64,000 nt of DNA from Inquilinus limosus (lineage in GTDB: Bacteria; Pseudomonadota; Alphaproteobacteria; DSM-16000; Inquilinaceae). Below are positions 35,617 through 45,748 of this stretch, one piece after another. Under the pieces are notes generated by a model that saw only the letters and a program-made list of their open reading frames with translations, was not told the origin of the DNA and made no database searches. The stretch lies in NCBI RefSeq assembly GCF_002195995.1, contig NZ_NHON01000007.1, positions 30,218 to 94,217 on the forward strand, in the 5' to 3' direction. The stretch's first letter is position 1. Every line of letters starts with the position of its first letter. The position numbers were made by a program, and so were the translations under genes.

Positions 35617-37182
35617 ATGCGCTGGGGTCGCGGGCTTTTCGCAGGCATGGTCTCGCTGGGGATCCTGGCCGGCGCGGCGCAGGCCGAGACGCTGCGCTGG
35701 GCGGGGCAGCGGGACATCTTCTCGCTCGATCCCTATTCCTACGGGTCGACGTCAAACTTGGCCTTCCTGAACCACATCTATGAAGGCTTGGTGCGCTACA
35801 CGCCCGACTTCGAGGTGGTGCCGGCGCTGGCCACGGAATGGCACCTGATTGACAATAAGGTGTGGCGCTTCACGCTGCGCCGGGGCGTCAAGTTCCACAA
35901 CGGCGCCGACTTCACCGCGGACGACGTCATCGCCTCGATGAAGCGGGTCAGCGACCCGACATCGCCGTTGCGCGGCAACATCCCGCTCTATGCCGGCGCG
36001 ACCAAGGTCGACGACCACACGGTCGACATCGCGGTGTCCTCGCCGTCGCCGCTGTTCCTGAACGACATGACGAACATCTTCATGTTCGACGCGCAGTGGT
36101 TGGCCGACAACGACAGCGAGACGCCGACCGATGTCGGCGCCAAGGTCGAAGGCTACGCGACGTACCACACCAACGGCACCGGCCCGTTCAAGCTGGAAAG
36201 CCGGGTGCCGGACAGCAAGACGGTGCTGGTCGTCAACGACCAGTGGTGGGACGAGAAGAAGCACAACCTGGACCGGATCGAGTTCACGCCGATCGGCTCC
36301 GCGGCCACGCGCGTCGCGGCGCTGCTGTCGGGCGAGGTCGACCTGGTCGACGCCGCGCCGATCCAGGACCTGCCGCGGCTGGAGGCCGCGCCCGGCATCA
36401 AGGTCGATAAGCGCTCGGACCTGCGGACGATCTCGATCGCCTTCAACCGCCGGGAGACGCTGGCGGACGGCCGGGCCAACCCGTTCAACGACATCCGGGT
36501 GCGGCAGGCCTTCGACCACGCCATCGACCGCAACCTGATCAACAAGAAGGTGATGCGCGGCCTGGCTCATCCCGCCGGGACGCTGGTGGCGCCCGAGATC
36601 CCGGGCTATAGCGCCGCGCTGGACGAGCCGGCGCGCTACGACCCGGAGCTGTCGCGCAGGCTGCTGGAGGAGGCGGGGCAGACGGGCTTGGCCTTCACCT
36701 ATCTCTGCATGAACGACGAGAGCGTGAACGAGGAGGATGTCTGTGCTGGCGTGGTGAACATGCTGAGCCGGGCGGGCTTCAAGCCCAGCCTCGACATCGG
36801 CCCGCGCGCCGCGCAGGCGCCGAAGCGCTCCAGCGGCCGACCGGACGTCTACATGATCGGCTGGGCCAACGAGCCCACCCTCGACGCCTATTCGCTGCTG
36901 GTGCAGGTGCTGTCGACCCGCCAGGGCGCGGCCGGCGTCGCCAATTATGGCGGCTGGTCCTATCCGGAGCTCGACCGCATGGTCGGGCAGGCCGCGAACG
37001 AGCCCGACCGGGCGAAGCGCCTGGAGATCGAGACCGCGGCGCTGACGCTGGCCAAGGACGAGCTGATCATGGTCCCGCTGCACCAGCAGCCGATGGCCTG
37101 GGCGATGTCCGACCGGGTCACGGACGTCGTGATCCGGGCCGACAACAAGCCACGCCACTGGCTGACCCGGATCGGCGGCTGA
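35617..37182 (+). CDS. Peptide/nickel-type ABC transporter substrate-binding protein 1 (DppA family)
   Basis: This is a 521-residue periplasmic protein (SBP family 5). The ATG at 35617 follows GGGGAGAGG. A Sec signal peptide occupies residues 1-23 (hydrophobic core FAGMVSLGILAGAA, cleavage after AQA). The family signature around KFHNGADFTADDVIAS is present, as is LSRAGFKPSLDIGPRAAQAP. It is the first gene of a transcription unit of at least eight genes with DppBCDF subunits and two amidohydrolases. The cargo is therefore more likely a small amide- or ring-containing compound than a general peptide. The next gene encodes a close paralogue. Confidence 0.93.
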   Translation: MRWGRGLFAGMVSLGILAGAAQAETLRWAGQRDIFSLDPYSYGSTSNLAFLNHIYEGLVRYTPDFEVVPALATEWHLIDNKVWRFTLRRGVKFHNGADFTADDVIASMKRVSDPTSPLRGNIPLYAGATKVDDHTVDIAVSSPSPLFLNDMTNIFMFDAQWLADNDSETPTDVGAKVEGYATYHTNGTGPFKLESRVPDSKTVLVVNDQWWDEKKHNLDRIEFTPIGSAATRVAALLSGEVDLVDAAPIQDLPRLEAAPGIKVDKRSDLRTISIAFNRRETLADGRANPFNDIRVRQAFDHAIDRNLINKKVMRGLAHPAGTLVAPEIPGYSAALDEPARYDPELSRRLLEEAGQTGLAFTYLCMNDESVNEEDVCAGVVNMLSRAGFKPSLDIGPRAAQAPKRSSGRPDVYMIGWANEPTLDAYSLLVQVLSTRQGAAGVANYGGWSYPELDRMVGQAANEPDRAKRLEIETAALTLAKDELIMVPLHQQPMAWAMSDRVTDVVIRADNKPRHWLTRIGG

Positions 37183-37254
37183 TCCGGCGGCTTTTCCAAA
37201 CCAGACCCAAGATCCCCGCCAGGGGACGGGATCCTCAACAGGGAGACCAACGGC

Positions 37255-38814
37255 ATGTTCAGAACACTGGCCCTCGCGGGGCTGATCGCAGCGGGCCTGA
37301 CCACCGCGGCCCCCGCGGAGACGCTGAAATGGGGCGCCTCGCGCGACATCTATTCGCTGGACCCGTATTCCTACGGCGACAGTTACACCCTGTCCTTCCT
37401 CAACCACGTCTATGAGGGCCTCGTCCGCTACGACGCCCAGCTGAAGATCGAGCCGGCCCTGGCGACGTCCTGGGAGGCGGTGTCGGACACCGTGTGGCGG
37501 TTCCACCTGCGCCAGGGCGTGACGTTCCACAACGGCGCGGATTTCACGGTCGACGACGTGCTGGCGTCGCTGACCCGGGTCAGCGATCCGGTCTCGCCGC
37601 TGCGCGGCAACCTGCCGGCCTACAAGGGCGCCAGGAAGGTCGACGACTACACCGTCGATATCGAGCTGGTCGGGCCGTATCCGCTGCTGCTGAACGACCT
37701 GACGAACATCCACATCTTCGACGCGACCTGGCTGGCCGAGAACGACTCGCTGAAGCCGACCGATGTCGGCGCCAAGATCGAGGGCTACGCCACCTACCAC
37801 ACCAACGGCACCGGCCCCTATGTGCTGGAAAGCCGGGTGCCGGACAGCAGGACCGTGCTGGTCCGCAACCCGGCCTGGTGGGACAAGCCGCAGGGCAATG
37901 TCGACCGCATCGAGTTCACGCCGATCACCTCGGCGGCCACGCGCGTCGCCGCCCTGTTGTCGGGCGAGATCAACTTCACCGAGAACGCGCCGGCCCAGGA
38001 TCTGCCTCGGCTGTCGGCGCAGCCCGGGCTGAAGGTGATGGAGCGCACCGACCTGCGCACCGTCATGATCGGCTTCAACCGCAAGCCGAAGCTGGCCAAT
38101 GGCGACGACAACCGGTTCAACGACCTGAGCGTCCGCCAGGCCTTCGCTTATGCGCTGGACAAGGATTTGATCCAGAAGCGAGTGATGCGCGGCAAGTCGC
38201 GGACCGCCGGCGCGATCATCGCGCCGGAGATCCCCGGCTACACCGAGGCGCTGGACGCGGTCATCCCCTACGACCCGGGCAAGGCCAAGGCGCTGCTGGC
38301 CGAGGCGGGCGCCACGGACCTGCCGTTCACCATGGTGTGCACCACCGACGCCTATGTGAACGAGGAGGAGCTGTGCCAGGGCATCGTCAACATGCTCAGC
38401 CGGGCGGGCTTCAAGCCGCAGCTCGACATTGCGCCGACGGCCGCCCGGGCGCCGAAGCGCACCGGCGGGCTGGCGGATGTCTACCTGATCGGCTGGGCCA
38501 ACGAGCCGATGCTCGACAGCTATTCCATCCTGCTGCAGATGATCGAGACCAAGACCGACAAGGCCGGCGTCTTCAACTGGGGCGGCTGGAGCTATCCCGA
38601 GATCGACAAGCTGATCGTGCAAGCCTCGACCGAGATGGACCGCAGCAAGCGCCTGGCCCTGCAGACCAGGGCGCTGGAGATGGCGAAGGCGGAGATCGTC
38701 ATGCTGCCGCTGCACCAGCAGCCGATGGCCTGGGTGATGAGCGACGAGATCGTCAGCGTCGCGCAGCTGGCCGACAACAAGCCGCGCCATTGGCTGACCC
38801 GGTTCGCCGACTAG
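37255..38814 (+). CDS. Peptide/nickel-type ABC transporter substrate-binding protein 2 (DppA family)
   Basis: The 519-residue protein has a Sec signal peptide at residues 1-21 (ending APA-ETLKW) and is the tandem paralogue of the preceding protein, aligning end to end with long shared stretches such as GAKIEGYATYHTNGTGP and NKPRHWLTRF. The ATG at 37255 follows AGGGAGA. Two binding proteins feeding one DppBCDF channel would widen the range of ligands or affinities. A stable hairpin follows its stop codon. The ligand is unknown. Confidence 0.93.
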   Translation: MFRTLALAGLIAAGLTTAAPAETLKWGASRDIYSLDPYSYGDSYTLSFLNHVYEGLVRYDAQLKIEPALATSWEAVSDTVWRFHLRQGVTFHNGADFTVDDVLASLTRVSDPVSPLRGNLPAYKGARKVDDYTVDIELVGPYPLLLNDLTNIHIFDATWLAENDSLKPTDVGAKIEGYATYHTNGTGPYVLESRVPDSRTVLVRNPAWWDKPQGNVDRIEFTPITSAATRVAALLSGEINFTENAPAQDLPRLSAQPGLKVMERTDLRTVMIGFNRKPKLANGDDNRFNDLSVRQAFAYALDKDLIQKRVMRGKSRTAGAIIAPEIPGYTEALDAVIPYDPGKAKALLAEAGATDLPFTMVCTTDAYVNEEELCQGIVNMLSRAGFKPQLDIAPTAARAPKRTGGLADVYLIGWANEPMLDSYSILLQMIETKTDKAGVFNWGGWSYPEIDKLIVQASTEMDRSKRLALQTRALEMAKAEIVMLPLHQQPMAWVMSDEIVSVAQLADNKPRHWLTRFAD

Positions 38815-38820
38815 GTTCAC

Positions 38821-38850
38821 GGCCGGCGCGGGGTGAGCCCCGCGCCGGCC
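38821..38850. terminator. Perfect 13-bp hairpin after the second binding-protein gene
   Basis: GGCCGGCGCGGGG (38821-38833) and CCCCGCGCCGGCC (38838-38850) pair exactly around TGAG. It starts 6 bp after the binding-protein stop codon and 19 bp before the permease start. It probably stabilises the upstream mRNA or attenuates transcription, giving an excess of binding protein. Confidence 0.75.
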
Positions 38851-38868
38851 ACGATCGCGAGGCCCGAC

Positions 38869-39837
38869 ATGCTGGTCTTCATCCTCAGCCGCATCGCCAA
38901 CGCCGTCATGGTCATGCTCGCCGTGGCGATGCTGGCCTTCCTGATCTTCCGCCTGGCCGGCGACCCGGTCGAGCTGATGGCGAATGAGCAGATGACCCAG
39001 GCCGACCGCGACGGCCTGCGCGAGCGGCTGGGCCTGAATGACGGGATCGTCACCCAGTTCGGCCGCTTCGTCGTCCATGCGGCGCAGGGCGATTTCGGCA
39101 TCTCCTACCGCAACGGGCAGGACGTACTGGGCCTGATCGCCGACCGCTTCCCGGCGACGCTGGAGCTGGTGCTGGTCGCCACCGTGATCTCGCTGGTCGC
39201 GGGCATCCCGCTCGGCGTGCTGACCGCGATCCGGCGCGGCCGATGGTATTCGGAATCGCTGCAATTCGTGTCGATCGTCGGCGTCTCGCTGCCCAGCTTC
39301 GTCGTCGGCATCCTGCTGATCCTGGTGTTCTCGGTCAGCCTGGGCTGGCTGCCGGCCTTCGGGCGGGGCGAGGTCGTCAGCATCGGCTGGTGGTCGACCG
39401 GGTTGCTCACGCCGTCGGGCCGCGCCGCGCTGCTGCTGCCGGCGATCGCGCTGTCGCTGTACCAGATCACGCTGATCATGCGCCTGGTGCGGGCCGAGAT
39501 GCTGGAGGTGCTGCGCTCCGACTACGTCAGGTTCGCGCGGGCCCGCGGCGTCCCGCGCTGGCGCATCCATTTCCGCCACGCGCTGCGCAACTGCCTGATG
39601 CCGGTGGTGACCATGACCGCGATGAACATCGGGTCGCTGATCGCCTTCGCCCTGATCACCGAGACGGTGTTCCAGTGGCCGGGCATGGGAATGCTGTTCA
39701 TCCAGGCCGTGACCTTCATCGATATCCCGGTGATGGCGGCCTATCTCTGCATCATCTCCTTCATCTTCGTCGCGCTGAACACGCTGGTCGACATCGCCTA
39801 TGCGGTGATCGACCCGCGCCTGCGCGATGCGCGCTGA
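38869..39837 (+). CDS. ABC transporter permease, DppB type
   Basis: This is a 322-residue inner-membrane protein with six predicted helices, the first at ~residues 9-31. The DppB-type DPVELMANEQMT region follows helix 1, and the cytoplasmic coupling loop reads YVRFARARGVPRWRIHFRHAL, then LMPVVTMT. The ATG at 38869 is preferred because the upstream in-frame ATG is inside the hairpin. It forms the channel with the DppC-type subunit encoded 19 bp downstream. Confidence 0.93.
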   Translation: MLVFILSRIANAVMVMLAVAMLAFLIFRLAGDPVELMANEQMTQADRDGLRERLGLNDGIVTQFGRFVVHAAQGDFGISYRNGQDVLGLIADRFPATLELVLVATVISLVAGIPLGVLTAIRRGRWYSESLQFVSIVGVSLPSFVVGILLILVFSVSLGWLPAFGRGEVVSIGWWSTGLLTPSGRAALLLPAIALSLYQITLIMRLVRAEMLEVLRSDYVRFARARGVPRWRIHFRHALRNCLMPVVTMTAMNIGSLIAFALITETVFQWPGMGMLFIQAVTFIDIPVMAAYLCIISFIFVALNTLVDIAYAVIDPRLRDAR

Positions 39838-39856
39838 CCGCAGGGAGGCCGGACCG

Positions 39857-40816
39857 ATGACAGCCGATGTGACCAAGCCCGAAGCGGCGGCGCCGGCGAT
39901 GCCCAGGGGCTTCGGGCGGCGCCTGCGCGACAGCGACATGTGGTGGTCCTTCACGGCCAGCCCGACGGCGATCGCGGCAGCGCTGGTCCTCGGCGTGCTG
40001 GTGCTGACCGCGCTGTTCGCGCCCCTGATCGCCGTGCAGAACCCGTATGACGCCGCCCAGCTCGACATGTGGAAGGCCGAGCTGCCGCCGGTCTGGCAGG
40101 AGGGCGGCGAATGGCCCTATCTGCTCGGCACCGACACCCAGGGCCGGGACATGCTGTCGGCCATCCTCTACGGCACCCGCATCTCGATCATCATCGGCGT
40201 GGCGTCGGTGGCGCTGTCGCTGCTGATCGGGATGAGCGCGGGGCTGGTGTCCGGCTTCTTCGGTGGCATCGTCGACAACGTCCTGATGCGCCTCGGCGAC
40301 ATCACCCTGTCGATCCCGACGATCCTGATCGCGATCCTGGTCTCGACCGTGGTCCGCCAGATGCTGCCGGCCGACCTGCGCGAGATCGGCGCGTCGGCGG
40401 TGCTGATCCTGGCCATCGCCCTGTCGGCCTGGGTGCAGTACGCCCGGACGGTGCGGGCCCAGACCATCGTCGAGCGCGGCAAGGAATACGTCCAGGCGGC
40501 GCGGCTGCTGAAGGTCCCCGCCCGCCGGATCATGGCGCGCCACATCCTGCCGAACACGCTGACGCCTATCCTGGTCGCGGCGACGCTGAACTTCGGCATG
40601 GCGATCCTGACCGAGGCGACCCTGTCCTTCCTCGGCATCGGCATGCCGCCCGGCCAGCCATCGCTGGGCACGCTGATCCGGATCGGCAACCAGTATCTGT
40701 TCTCGGGCTCATGGTGGATCGTGCTGTTCCCGGTGATCCAGCTGTGCCTGCTCGTCGTCACGGTCAACCTGCTGGGGGACTGGCTGCGCGACGTGCTCAA
40801 TCCGAAACTGAGGTAG
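39857..40816 (+). CDS. ABC transporter permease, DppC type
   Basis: This is a 319-residue inner-membrane protein. The ATG at 39857 follows GGGAGG. A first helix at ~37-57 is followed by a periplasmic loop and the conserved LLGTDTQGRDMLSAILYGTR segment, typical of DppC/OppC. The EAA-type loop is KEYVQAARLLKVPARRIMARH, with LPNTLTP after it. It is followed 5 bp later by the first amidohydrolase, so hydrolase and transporter are made together. Confidence 0.93.
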   Translation: MTADVTKPEAAAPAMPRGFGRRLRDSDMWWSFTASPTAIAAALVLGVLVLTALFAPLIAVQNPYDAAQLDMWKAELPPVWQEGGEWPYLLGTDTQGRDMLSAILYGTRISIIIGVASVALSLLIGMSAGLVSGFFGGIVDNVLMRLGDITLSIPTILIAILVSTVVRQMLPADLREIGASAVLILAIALSAWVQYARTVRAQTIVERGKEYVQAARLLKVPARRIMARHILPNTLTPILVAATLNFGMAILTEATLSFLGIGMPPGQPSLGTLIRIGNQYLFSGSWWIVLFPVIQLCLLVVTVNLLGDWLRDVLNPKLR

Positions 40817-40821
40817 GACCG

Positions 40822-42015
40822 ATGAGTGACCTCCTGCTGCGCAACATCCGCCCCTACGCGGCCGAAGCCTGCGACCTGCTGATCCGCGGCGGCCGCATCG
40901 CCGGCATCGGGCGGTTCGAGCCGGAGCCGGGGATGCCGGTGGAGGATGGCGGCGGCGCCATCGCCATCCCCGGCCTGATCGACGCCCACACCCATCTCGA
41001 CAAGACCACCTGGGGCATGCCCTGGCATGTCAACAACCGCCGCGCCGTGCTGCGCGAGCGGATCGATTTCGAGCGCGAGAACCGCACCGCCATCGGCATC
41101 GATCCGCACCGCCAGTCGATGCGGCACGCCATCGGCCTGGCGGCGCATGGCGCGACGCATATCCGCAGCCATGTCGACATCGACCCGACCCACGGCCTGT
41201 CGCTGGTCGACGGCGTGATGGAGACACGCGAGAAGCTCGCCGGCATCATCGACATCGAGATCGTCGCCTTCCCGCAATCCGGCGTGATGGTGATGCCGGG
41301 CACGGTGGAGCTGCTGGACGCCGCGCTGGCCCAGGGCTGCGAGGTGCTGGGCGGCATCGACCCCTGCGGCATCGACCGCGACCCGAAGGGCCAGCTGGAC
41401 GCCCTGTTCGCCCTGGCGGTGAAGCACCGCAAGCCGATCGACATCCATCTGCACGAGGCCGGCGACCTCGGCGCCTTCACCATGGAGCTGATCTTCGAGC
41501 GCATCCGCGCCAACGGCATGCAGGGCCAGGTCGCGATCAGCCACGCCTTCGCGCTGGGCATGAACGACCATCTCCGCACCGGCCAGCTGATCGAGCGGAT
41601 CGCCGAGCTCGACATCGCCATCCTGACCACCGGCGCGCCGTCGGCCACGGTGCCGTCGATCATGCGGCTGAAGCAGGCGGGGGTGCGGGTCGGTGCCGGC
41701 TGCGACGGCATCCGCGACACCTGGGGCCCCTGGGGTCAGCCGGACATGCTGGACCGCGCCAGGGTCGTCGGCATGAAGAACGGGCTACGCCAGGACCACG
41801 AGCTGGAGCATGTGCTGCACGTCGTCTCCCAGGGCGGCGCGGATGTCATGCGGCTGGAGGGCTACGGCCTGCGCCAGGGCGACCGGGCGGACCTGACGCT
41901 GCTGGCCGGCGAGACCCTGGCCCATGCCGTGGTCGAGGTCGCGCCGCGGCCGCTGGTGGTCAAGGGCGGCCGGGTCACCGCCCGCCAGGGCCGGGCCGTG
42001 GTGGACATGCCATGA
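40822..42015 (+). CDS. Amidohydrolase, cytosine deaminase-like
   Basis: This is a 397-residue metal-dependent hydrolase of the CodA/AtzC-like branch. The metal-binding HxH is His56/His58 (DAHTHLDKT), the third ligand is in HLHEAGD, the fourth in ISHAFALG, and the catalytic Asp is in [13 protein letters not shown], a pattern like that of cytosine deaminase and isopropylammelide hydrolase. All metal ligands are present, so it should be active on a cyclic amide or amidine or an amino-substituted heterocycle. It is encoded within the dpp-like unit and overlaps the next amidohydrolase by 4 bp. Confidence 0.88.
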   Translation: MSDLLLRNIRPYAAEACDLLIRGGRIAGIGRFEPEPGMPVEDGGGAIAIPGLIDAHTHLDKTTWGMPWHVNNRRAVLRERIDFERENRTAIGIDPHRQSMRHAIGLAAHGATHIRSHVDIDPTHGLSLVDGVMETREKLAGIIDIEIVAFPQSGVMVMPGTVELLDAALAQGCEVLGGIDPCGIDRDPKGQLDALFALAVKHRKPIDIHLHEAGDLGAFTMELIFERIRANGMQGQVAISHAFALGMNDHLRTGQLIERIAELDIAILTTGAPSATVPSIMRLKQAGVRVGAGCDGIRDTWGPWGQPDMLDRARVVGMKNGLRQDHELEHVLHVVSQGGADVMRLEGYGLRQGDRADLTLLAGETLAHAVVEVAPRPLVVKGGRVTARQGRAVVDMP

Positions 42016-43508
42016 CCGCGCCGGGGCTGGAGGCGCTGGAGCTCGGCCGGCGGCCGGGCGGCCGCACGCTGCTGACGGCCGCCTGGGTGCTGGGCCATGG
42101 CGCCGGCGGCCACCGCCTGATCCCGAACGGCGAGGTGGTGATCGAGGGCGGGAAGGTGCTGTTCGCCGGCCCCAGCTTCCCGGGCGAGGTGGCGCGGCGC
42201 ATCGATTTCGGCGACGCGCTGGTCAGCCCCGGCTTCATCGACCTCGACGCCCTGTCCGACCTCGACACGACCATCCTCGGTATCGACCATCATCCCGGCT
42301 GGGCCAAGGGCCGGGTGTGGCCGCGGTCCTATGTCGAGGCCGGCCCCCGCGAGATGTATTCGGCCGAGGAGCTGGCGTTCCAGAAGCGCTTCGCCTTTGG
42401 CCAGCTGCTGCTGAACGGCATCACCACCGCGGCGCCGATCGCCTCGCTGTTCTACCGGGAGTGGGGCGAGACCGTCGCCGAGTTCGAGGCGGCGGCGGAG
42501 GCGGCCGGCGCGCTGGGCCTGCGGGTCTATCTCAGCCCGGCCTACCGCTCCGGCGGCATGGTGCTCGACGCGCCGGGCCGGATGGTGCCGGTGTTCGACG
42601 AGGCGCGGGGCCTGGCCGGCCTCCGGGATGCTGTCGACTTCATCGGCCGCCAGTCCGGCCGCCATGGTGACCTCGTCCGCGGCCTGCTGGCGCCCGATCG
42701 GGTCGAGACCTGCACGATCGACCTGCTGCGCCGCACCGACGCCGCGGCGCGCGACCTCGGCTGCAAAATCCGCCTGCACATGGCGCAGGGGGCGATGGAG
42801 GTGGAGACGGTGCGGACGCTGCACGGCACCACCGCCCCGGCCTGGCTGGCGGCGGCCGGGCTGCTCAGCGACCGGCTGATCGCGCCGCATGCGACCAACG
42901 CCACCGCCGAGGACCTGTCGCTCTATGTCGAGCACGGCGTGTCGATCGTGCATTGCCCGCTGGTCTCGGCGCGCGGCGGCAGCACCCTGAACTCCTTCTC
43001 CGCCTGCCGGCAGCGCGGCCTCACCATCGCCATGGGCACCGACACGGCCCCGGCCGACATGCTGATGAACCTGCTGGTCGGGCTGATCGCGTGCCGGATC
43101 AACGACCGGGCGCCGGACCGGGTGCGTTGCGCCGACCTGTTCGACGCCGCCACGCTGGGCGGCGCGCGGGCCCTCGGCCGCGACGATCTCGGCCGGCTGG
43201 CCCCCGGCGCGCGGGCCGACATCGCGGTGTTCGGCCTCGACGACCCGGTGATGGCGCCGTCGATCGACCCGATCACCACGCTGGTGGCCGGCGGCTCCGG
43301 CAAGGTGACGCGCGCCGTCTTCGTCGACGGGCGCCTGTCGATGCGCAATGGCGAGGTCGCCGGCATCGACATGGCGGCGGCGCGCCGCCGCGCGCAGCAT
43401 CAGTTCGACGGGCTGGTGGCGAAATACCCGGAGCGCAGCTGGGGCCATCCGCCCGTCTCCGACATCTTCCCGCCCAGCTATCCGATCGAGGGGGACTCCC
43501 ATGGTTGA
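42012..43508 (+). CDS. Amidohydrolase-family protein lacking the first HxH metal motif
   Basis: This is a 498-residue protein of the TrzA/AtzA (chlorohydrolase) branch. Later motifs are present: RLHMAQG (near 260), [11 protein letters not shown] (near 295), the VSIVHCPL strand and [10 protein letters not shown]. The first motif is altered: where GFIDxHxH is expected, residues 74-81 read GFIDLDAL, so both histidines are gone. Either metal binding is rebuilt with acids (Asp79, and Asp83 or Asp85) or the enzyme has another reaction. It overlaps the upstream amidohydrolase by 4 bp and the downstream DppD gene by 8 bp. Confidence 0.83.
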   Translation: MTAPGLEALELGRRPGGRTLLTAAWVLGHGAGGHRLIPNGEVVIEGGKVLFAGPSFPGEVARRIDFGDALVSPGFIDLDALSDLDTTILGIDHHPGWAKGRVWPRSYVEAGPREMYSAEELAFQKRFAFGQLLLNGITTAAPIASLFYREWGETVAEFEAAAEAAGALGLRVYLSPAYRSGGMVLDAPGRMVPVFDEARGLAGLRDAVDFIGRQSGRHGDLVRGLLAPDRVETCTIDLLRRTDAAARDLGCKIRLHMAQGAMEVETVRTLHGTTAPAWLAAAGLLSDRLIAPHATNATAEDLSLYVEHGVSIVHCPLVSARGGSTLNSFSACRQRGLTIAMGTDTAPADMLMNLLVGLIACRINDRAPDRVRCADLFDAATLGGARALGRDDLGRLAPGARADIAVFGLDDPVMAPSIDPITTLVAGGSGKVTRAVFVDGRLSMRNGEVAGIDMAAARRRAQHQFDGLVAKYPERSWGHPPVSDIFPPSYPIEGDSHG

Positions 43509-44487
43509 TGCCGGCGAGGCGCCCGTCCTCGAGGTCCGCGGCCTCAGGGTGGAATTCCCGGGGCGCCGCGGCGTGGCCACGGCGCTGTCCGATGTCAGCC
43601 TGTCGATCCGGCCGGGCGAGATCCTGGGCGTGGTCGGCGAATCCGGCGCGGGCAAGTCGATGACCGGCCTTGCCATCCAGGGGCTGCTGGAGCGCCCGGG
43701 CCGGATCGCCGCGGGCGAGATCCATCTGTCCGGCCGCCGTATCGACACCCTCGACGACCGCGGCATGCAGGCGATCCGGGGGCGGGAGATCGGTGCCATC
43801 TTCCAGGACCCGCTGACCTCGCTGAACCCGCTATTTTCGGTCGGCGCGCAACTGGTCGAGACCATCCGCCTGCATCTCGGGCTCGGCCGGGCCGAGGCGC
43901 GGGCCCGCGCGGTGGCGCTGCTGCGGGATGTCGGCATCCCGTCGCCGGAGGAGCGGGTGAACCAGTATCCGCACCAGTTCTCCGGCGGCATGCGGCAGCG
44001 CGTGGTCATCGCCCTGGCCCTGGCGGCCTCGCCGAAGCTGGTGATCGCGGACGAGCCGACCACGGCGCTGGACGTGTCGATTCAGGCGCAGATCACGGCG
44101 CTGCTGCGCCGGCTGTGCAAGGAGAAGCGCACCGCCGTGATGCTGGTGACCCACGATATGGGCGTGATCGCCGAGACGGCGGACAGGATCGCGGTGATGT
44201 ATGCCGGGCGGCTGGTCGAGATCGGGCCGGTCGACCAGGTGCTGCAGGCCCCGGCCCACCCCTATACGCGCGGCCTGATGGCCTCGATCCCGGCGCTCGG
44301 GGCCCGGGTCGAGCGGCTGAACCAGATCGACGGGGCGATGCCGCGGCTGGACGCGATCCCGCCCGGCTGCGCCTTCAACCCGCGCTGCACATCGGCCGGG
44401 CCGCGCTGCCGGCGCGAGCGGCCGGAGATGAGCCCGGCGGGGCAGGGCGCCAGCGCCTGCTGGCTGAACGCAGGAGGCACCGCATGA
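43501..44487 (+). CDS. ABC transporter ATPase, DppD type
   Basis: This is a 328-residue nucleotide-binding protein. Walker A GESGAGKS is near residue 44, the Q-loop is [13 protein letters not shown], the signature FSGGMRQR, Walker [13 protein letters not shown] and the switch histidine is in VTHDMGV. The oligopeptide-transporter C-terminal extension with cysteines ([12 protein letters not shown]) is present and usually holds a 4Fe-4S cluster. Its ATG lies inside the end of the amidohydrolase gene, so translation is coupled. It works with the DppF-type ATPase encoded next. Confidence 0.94.
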   Translation: MVDAGEAPVLEVRGLRVEFPGRRGVATALSDVSLSIRPGEILGVVGESGAGKSMTGLAIQGLLERPGRIAAGEIHLSGRRIDTLDDRGMQAIRGREIGAIFQDPLTSLNPLFSVGAQLVETIRLHLGLGRAEARARAVALLRDVGIPSPEERVNQYPHQFSGGMRQRVVIALALAASPKLVIADEPTTALDVSIQAQITALLRRLCKEKRTAVMLVTHDMGVIAETADRIAVMYAGRLVEIGPVDQVLQAPAHPYTRGLMASIPALGARVERLNQIDGAMPRLDAIPPGCAFNPRCTSAGPRCRRERPEMSPAGQGASACWLNAGGTA

Positions 44488-45461
44488 CCGCCGTCCAGGC
44501 CGCACGGGATCCCGCGCTGCGGGTCGAGCACCTGTCCAAGACCTTCGATGTCTCCGCGCCCTGGCTGAACCGGCTGGTCGAGCGCAGGCCGCGGCAGCTC
44601 TTGCGCGCGGTCGACGATGTCAGCTTCGACACGCCGATGGGCGGCTGCCTCAGCCTGGTGGGCGAGAGCGGCTGCGGCAAGTCGACCGTCGCCCGGCTGG
44701 TCACCGGCCTGCACAGGCCCAGCAGCGGCGAGATGCGCTTCGCGCCCGGGCCGGACGGCGCGCCGCTGTCGGCGCAGATGATCTTCCAGGACCCCTACGC
44801 CTCGCTGAACCCGCGCTGGCGGGTGCGCAGCATCATCGCCGAGCCCCTGCGGGAGCTGAAGCTGCGCGGCTCGGCCGCCGAGATCGCGGAGCGGGTGGAG
44901 GAGTTGCTCCTCACCGTGGGCCTTTCCGCGTCGGACGGCGCCAAGTTCCCGCACGAGTTCTCGGGCGGGCAGCGCCAGCGCATCTCGATCGCGCGGGCGC
45001 TGGCGAGCGAGCCGCGCTTCCTGGTCTGCGACGAGCCGACCTCGGCGCTCGACGTCTCGGTGCAGGCCCAGGTGCTGAACCTGATGCGCCGGCTGCAGGA
45101 CGAGCTGGGGCTGACCTATCTGTTCATCAGCCACGACCTGAGCGTCGTGCGCCACATGTCGGACCGGATCGCGGTGATGTATCTCGGCCGCATCGTCGAG
45201 GAGGGCGACACCGAGGCGCTGTTCGCCCGGCCGCGCCACCCCTACACCCGGTTGCTGCTGGAGACGATCCCGAACATCGCCCAGCCGCATCGCGACCGCG
45301 AGGTCGCCGCCGGCGAGGTGCCGAGCCCGCTCAAGCCCCCCTCCGGCTGCACCTTCCATCCTCGCTGCCCCTTCGCCACCGCGCGCTGTGCGGCGGAGCT
45401 GCCGGCGATGCGGACACTCGCCGACGGCACACGCATCGCCTGCCACCTGGCGGAGGGCTGA
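44484..45461 (+). CDS. ABC transporter ATPase, DppF type
   Basis: This is a 325-residue nucleotide-binding protein with Walker A GESGCGKST, Q-loop IFQDPYASLNPRW, signature FSGGQRQR, Walker B LVCDEPTSALD and switch histidine ISHDLSV. A cysteine-containing C-terminal region (FHPRCPFATARC) is typical of the family. It overlaps DppD by 4 bp and is the last gene of the rightward unit; after it comes palindromic repeat copy 3 and then the convergent GntR gene. Confidence 0.94.
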   Translation: MTAVQAARDPALRVEHLSKTFDVSAPWLNRLVERRPRQLLRAVDDVSFDTPMGGCLSLVGESGCGKSTVARLVTGLHRPSSGEMRFAPGPDGAPLSAQMIFQDPYASLNPRWRVRSIIAEPLRELKLRGSAAEIAERVEELLLTVGLSASDGAKFPHEFSGGQRQRISIARALASEPRFLVCDEPTSALDVSVQAQVLNLMRRLQDELGLTYLFISHDLSVVRHMSDRIAVMYLGRIVEEGDTEALFARPRHPYTRLLLETIPNIAQPHRDREVAAGEVPSPLKPPSGCTFHPRCPFATARCAAELPAMRTLADGTRIACHLAEG

Positions 45462-45560
45462 CAGTGCCGGCGGTGGTGCCAGAGCGTGATGATGACTTGA
45501 TGCCGAGTGTCTTCGCGTCGCCTCTCCCGCAAGCGAGACCGTTTCAGAATCCCCAACACC

Positions 45561-45645
45561 GTCATTGCGAGCGCAGCGAAGCAATCCAGGGCCAGTGCGA
45601 ACCGGCCCCTGGATTGCTTCGTCGGCTTCGCCTCCTCGCAATGAC
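45561..45645. repeat. Dispersed palindromic repeat, copy 3
   Basis: The ends GTCATTGCGA (45561) and TCGCAATGAC (to 45645) are perfect inverses. The inner part contains GCGAAGCAATCCAGG and CCTGGATTGCTTCG around an unpaired centre that has lost two bases relative to copy 2. It lies in the 287-bp gap between the convergent DppF and GntR genes, where it could end transcription from both sides. Confidence 0.88.
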
Positions 45646-45748
45646 GGCGAGGGGTAGGCGTTATGGAAAGGTCCCGCAAGCGGGAGAGGCAATCGCTCAC
45701 CGGCTTGATGCGATCGGACGACCCGATCTGGCCCGAGCTCGCCCCGCT

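Noticed and set aside
35752..40068. A 1438-residue open frame on the minus strand
   Set aside because: It runs antisense through five genes with clear families and motifs, is His/Arg/Gln-rich without any domain, and is a typical by-product of GC-rich codon use.
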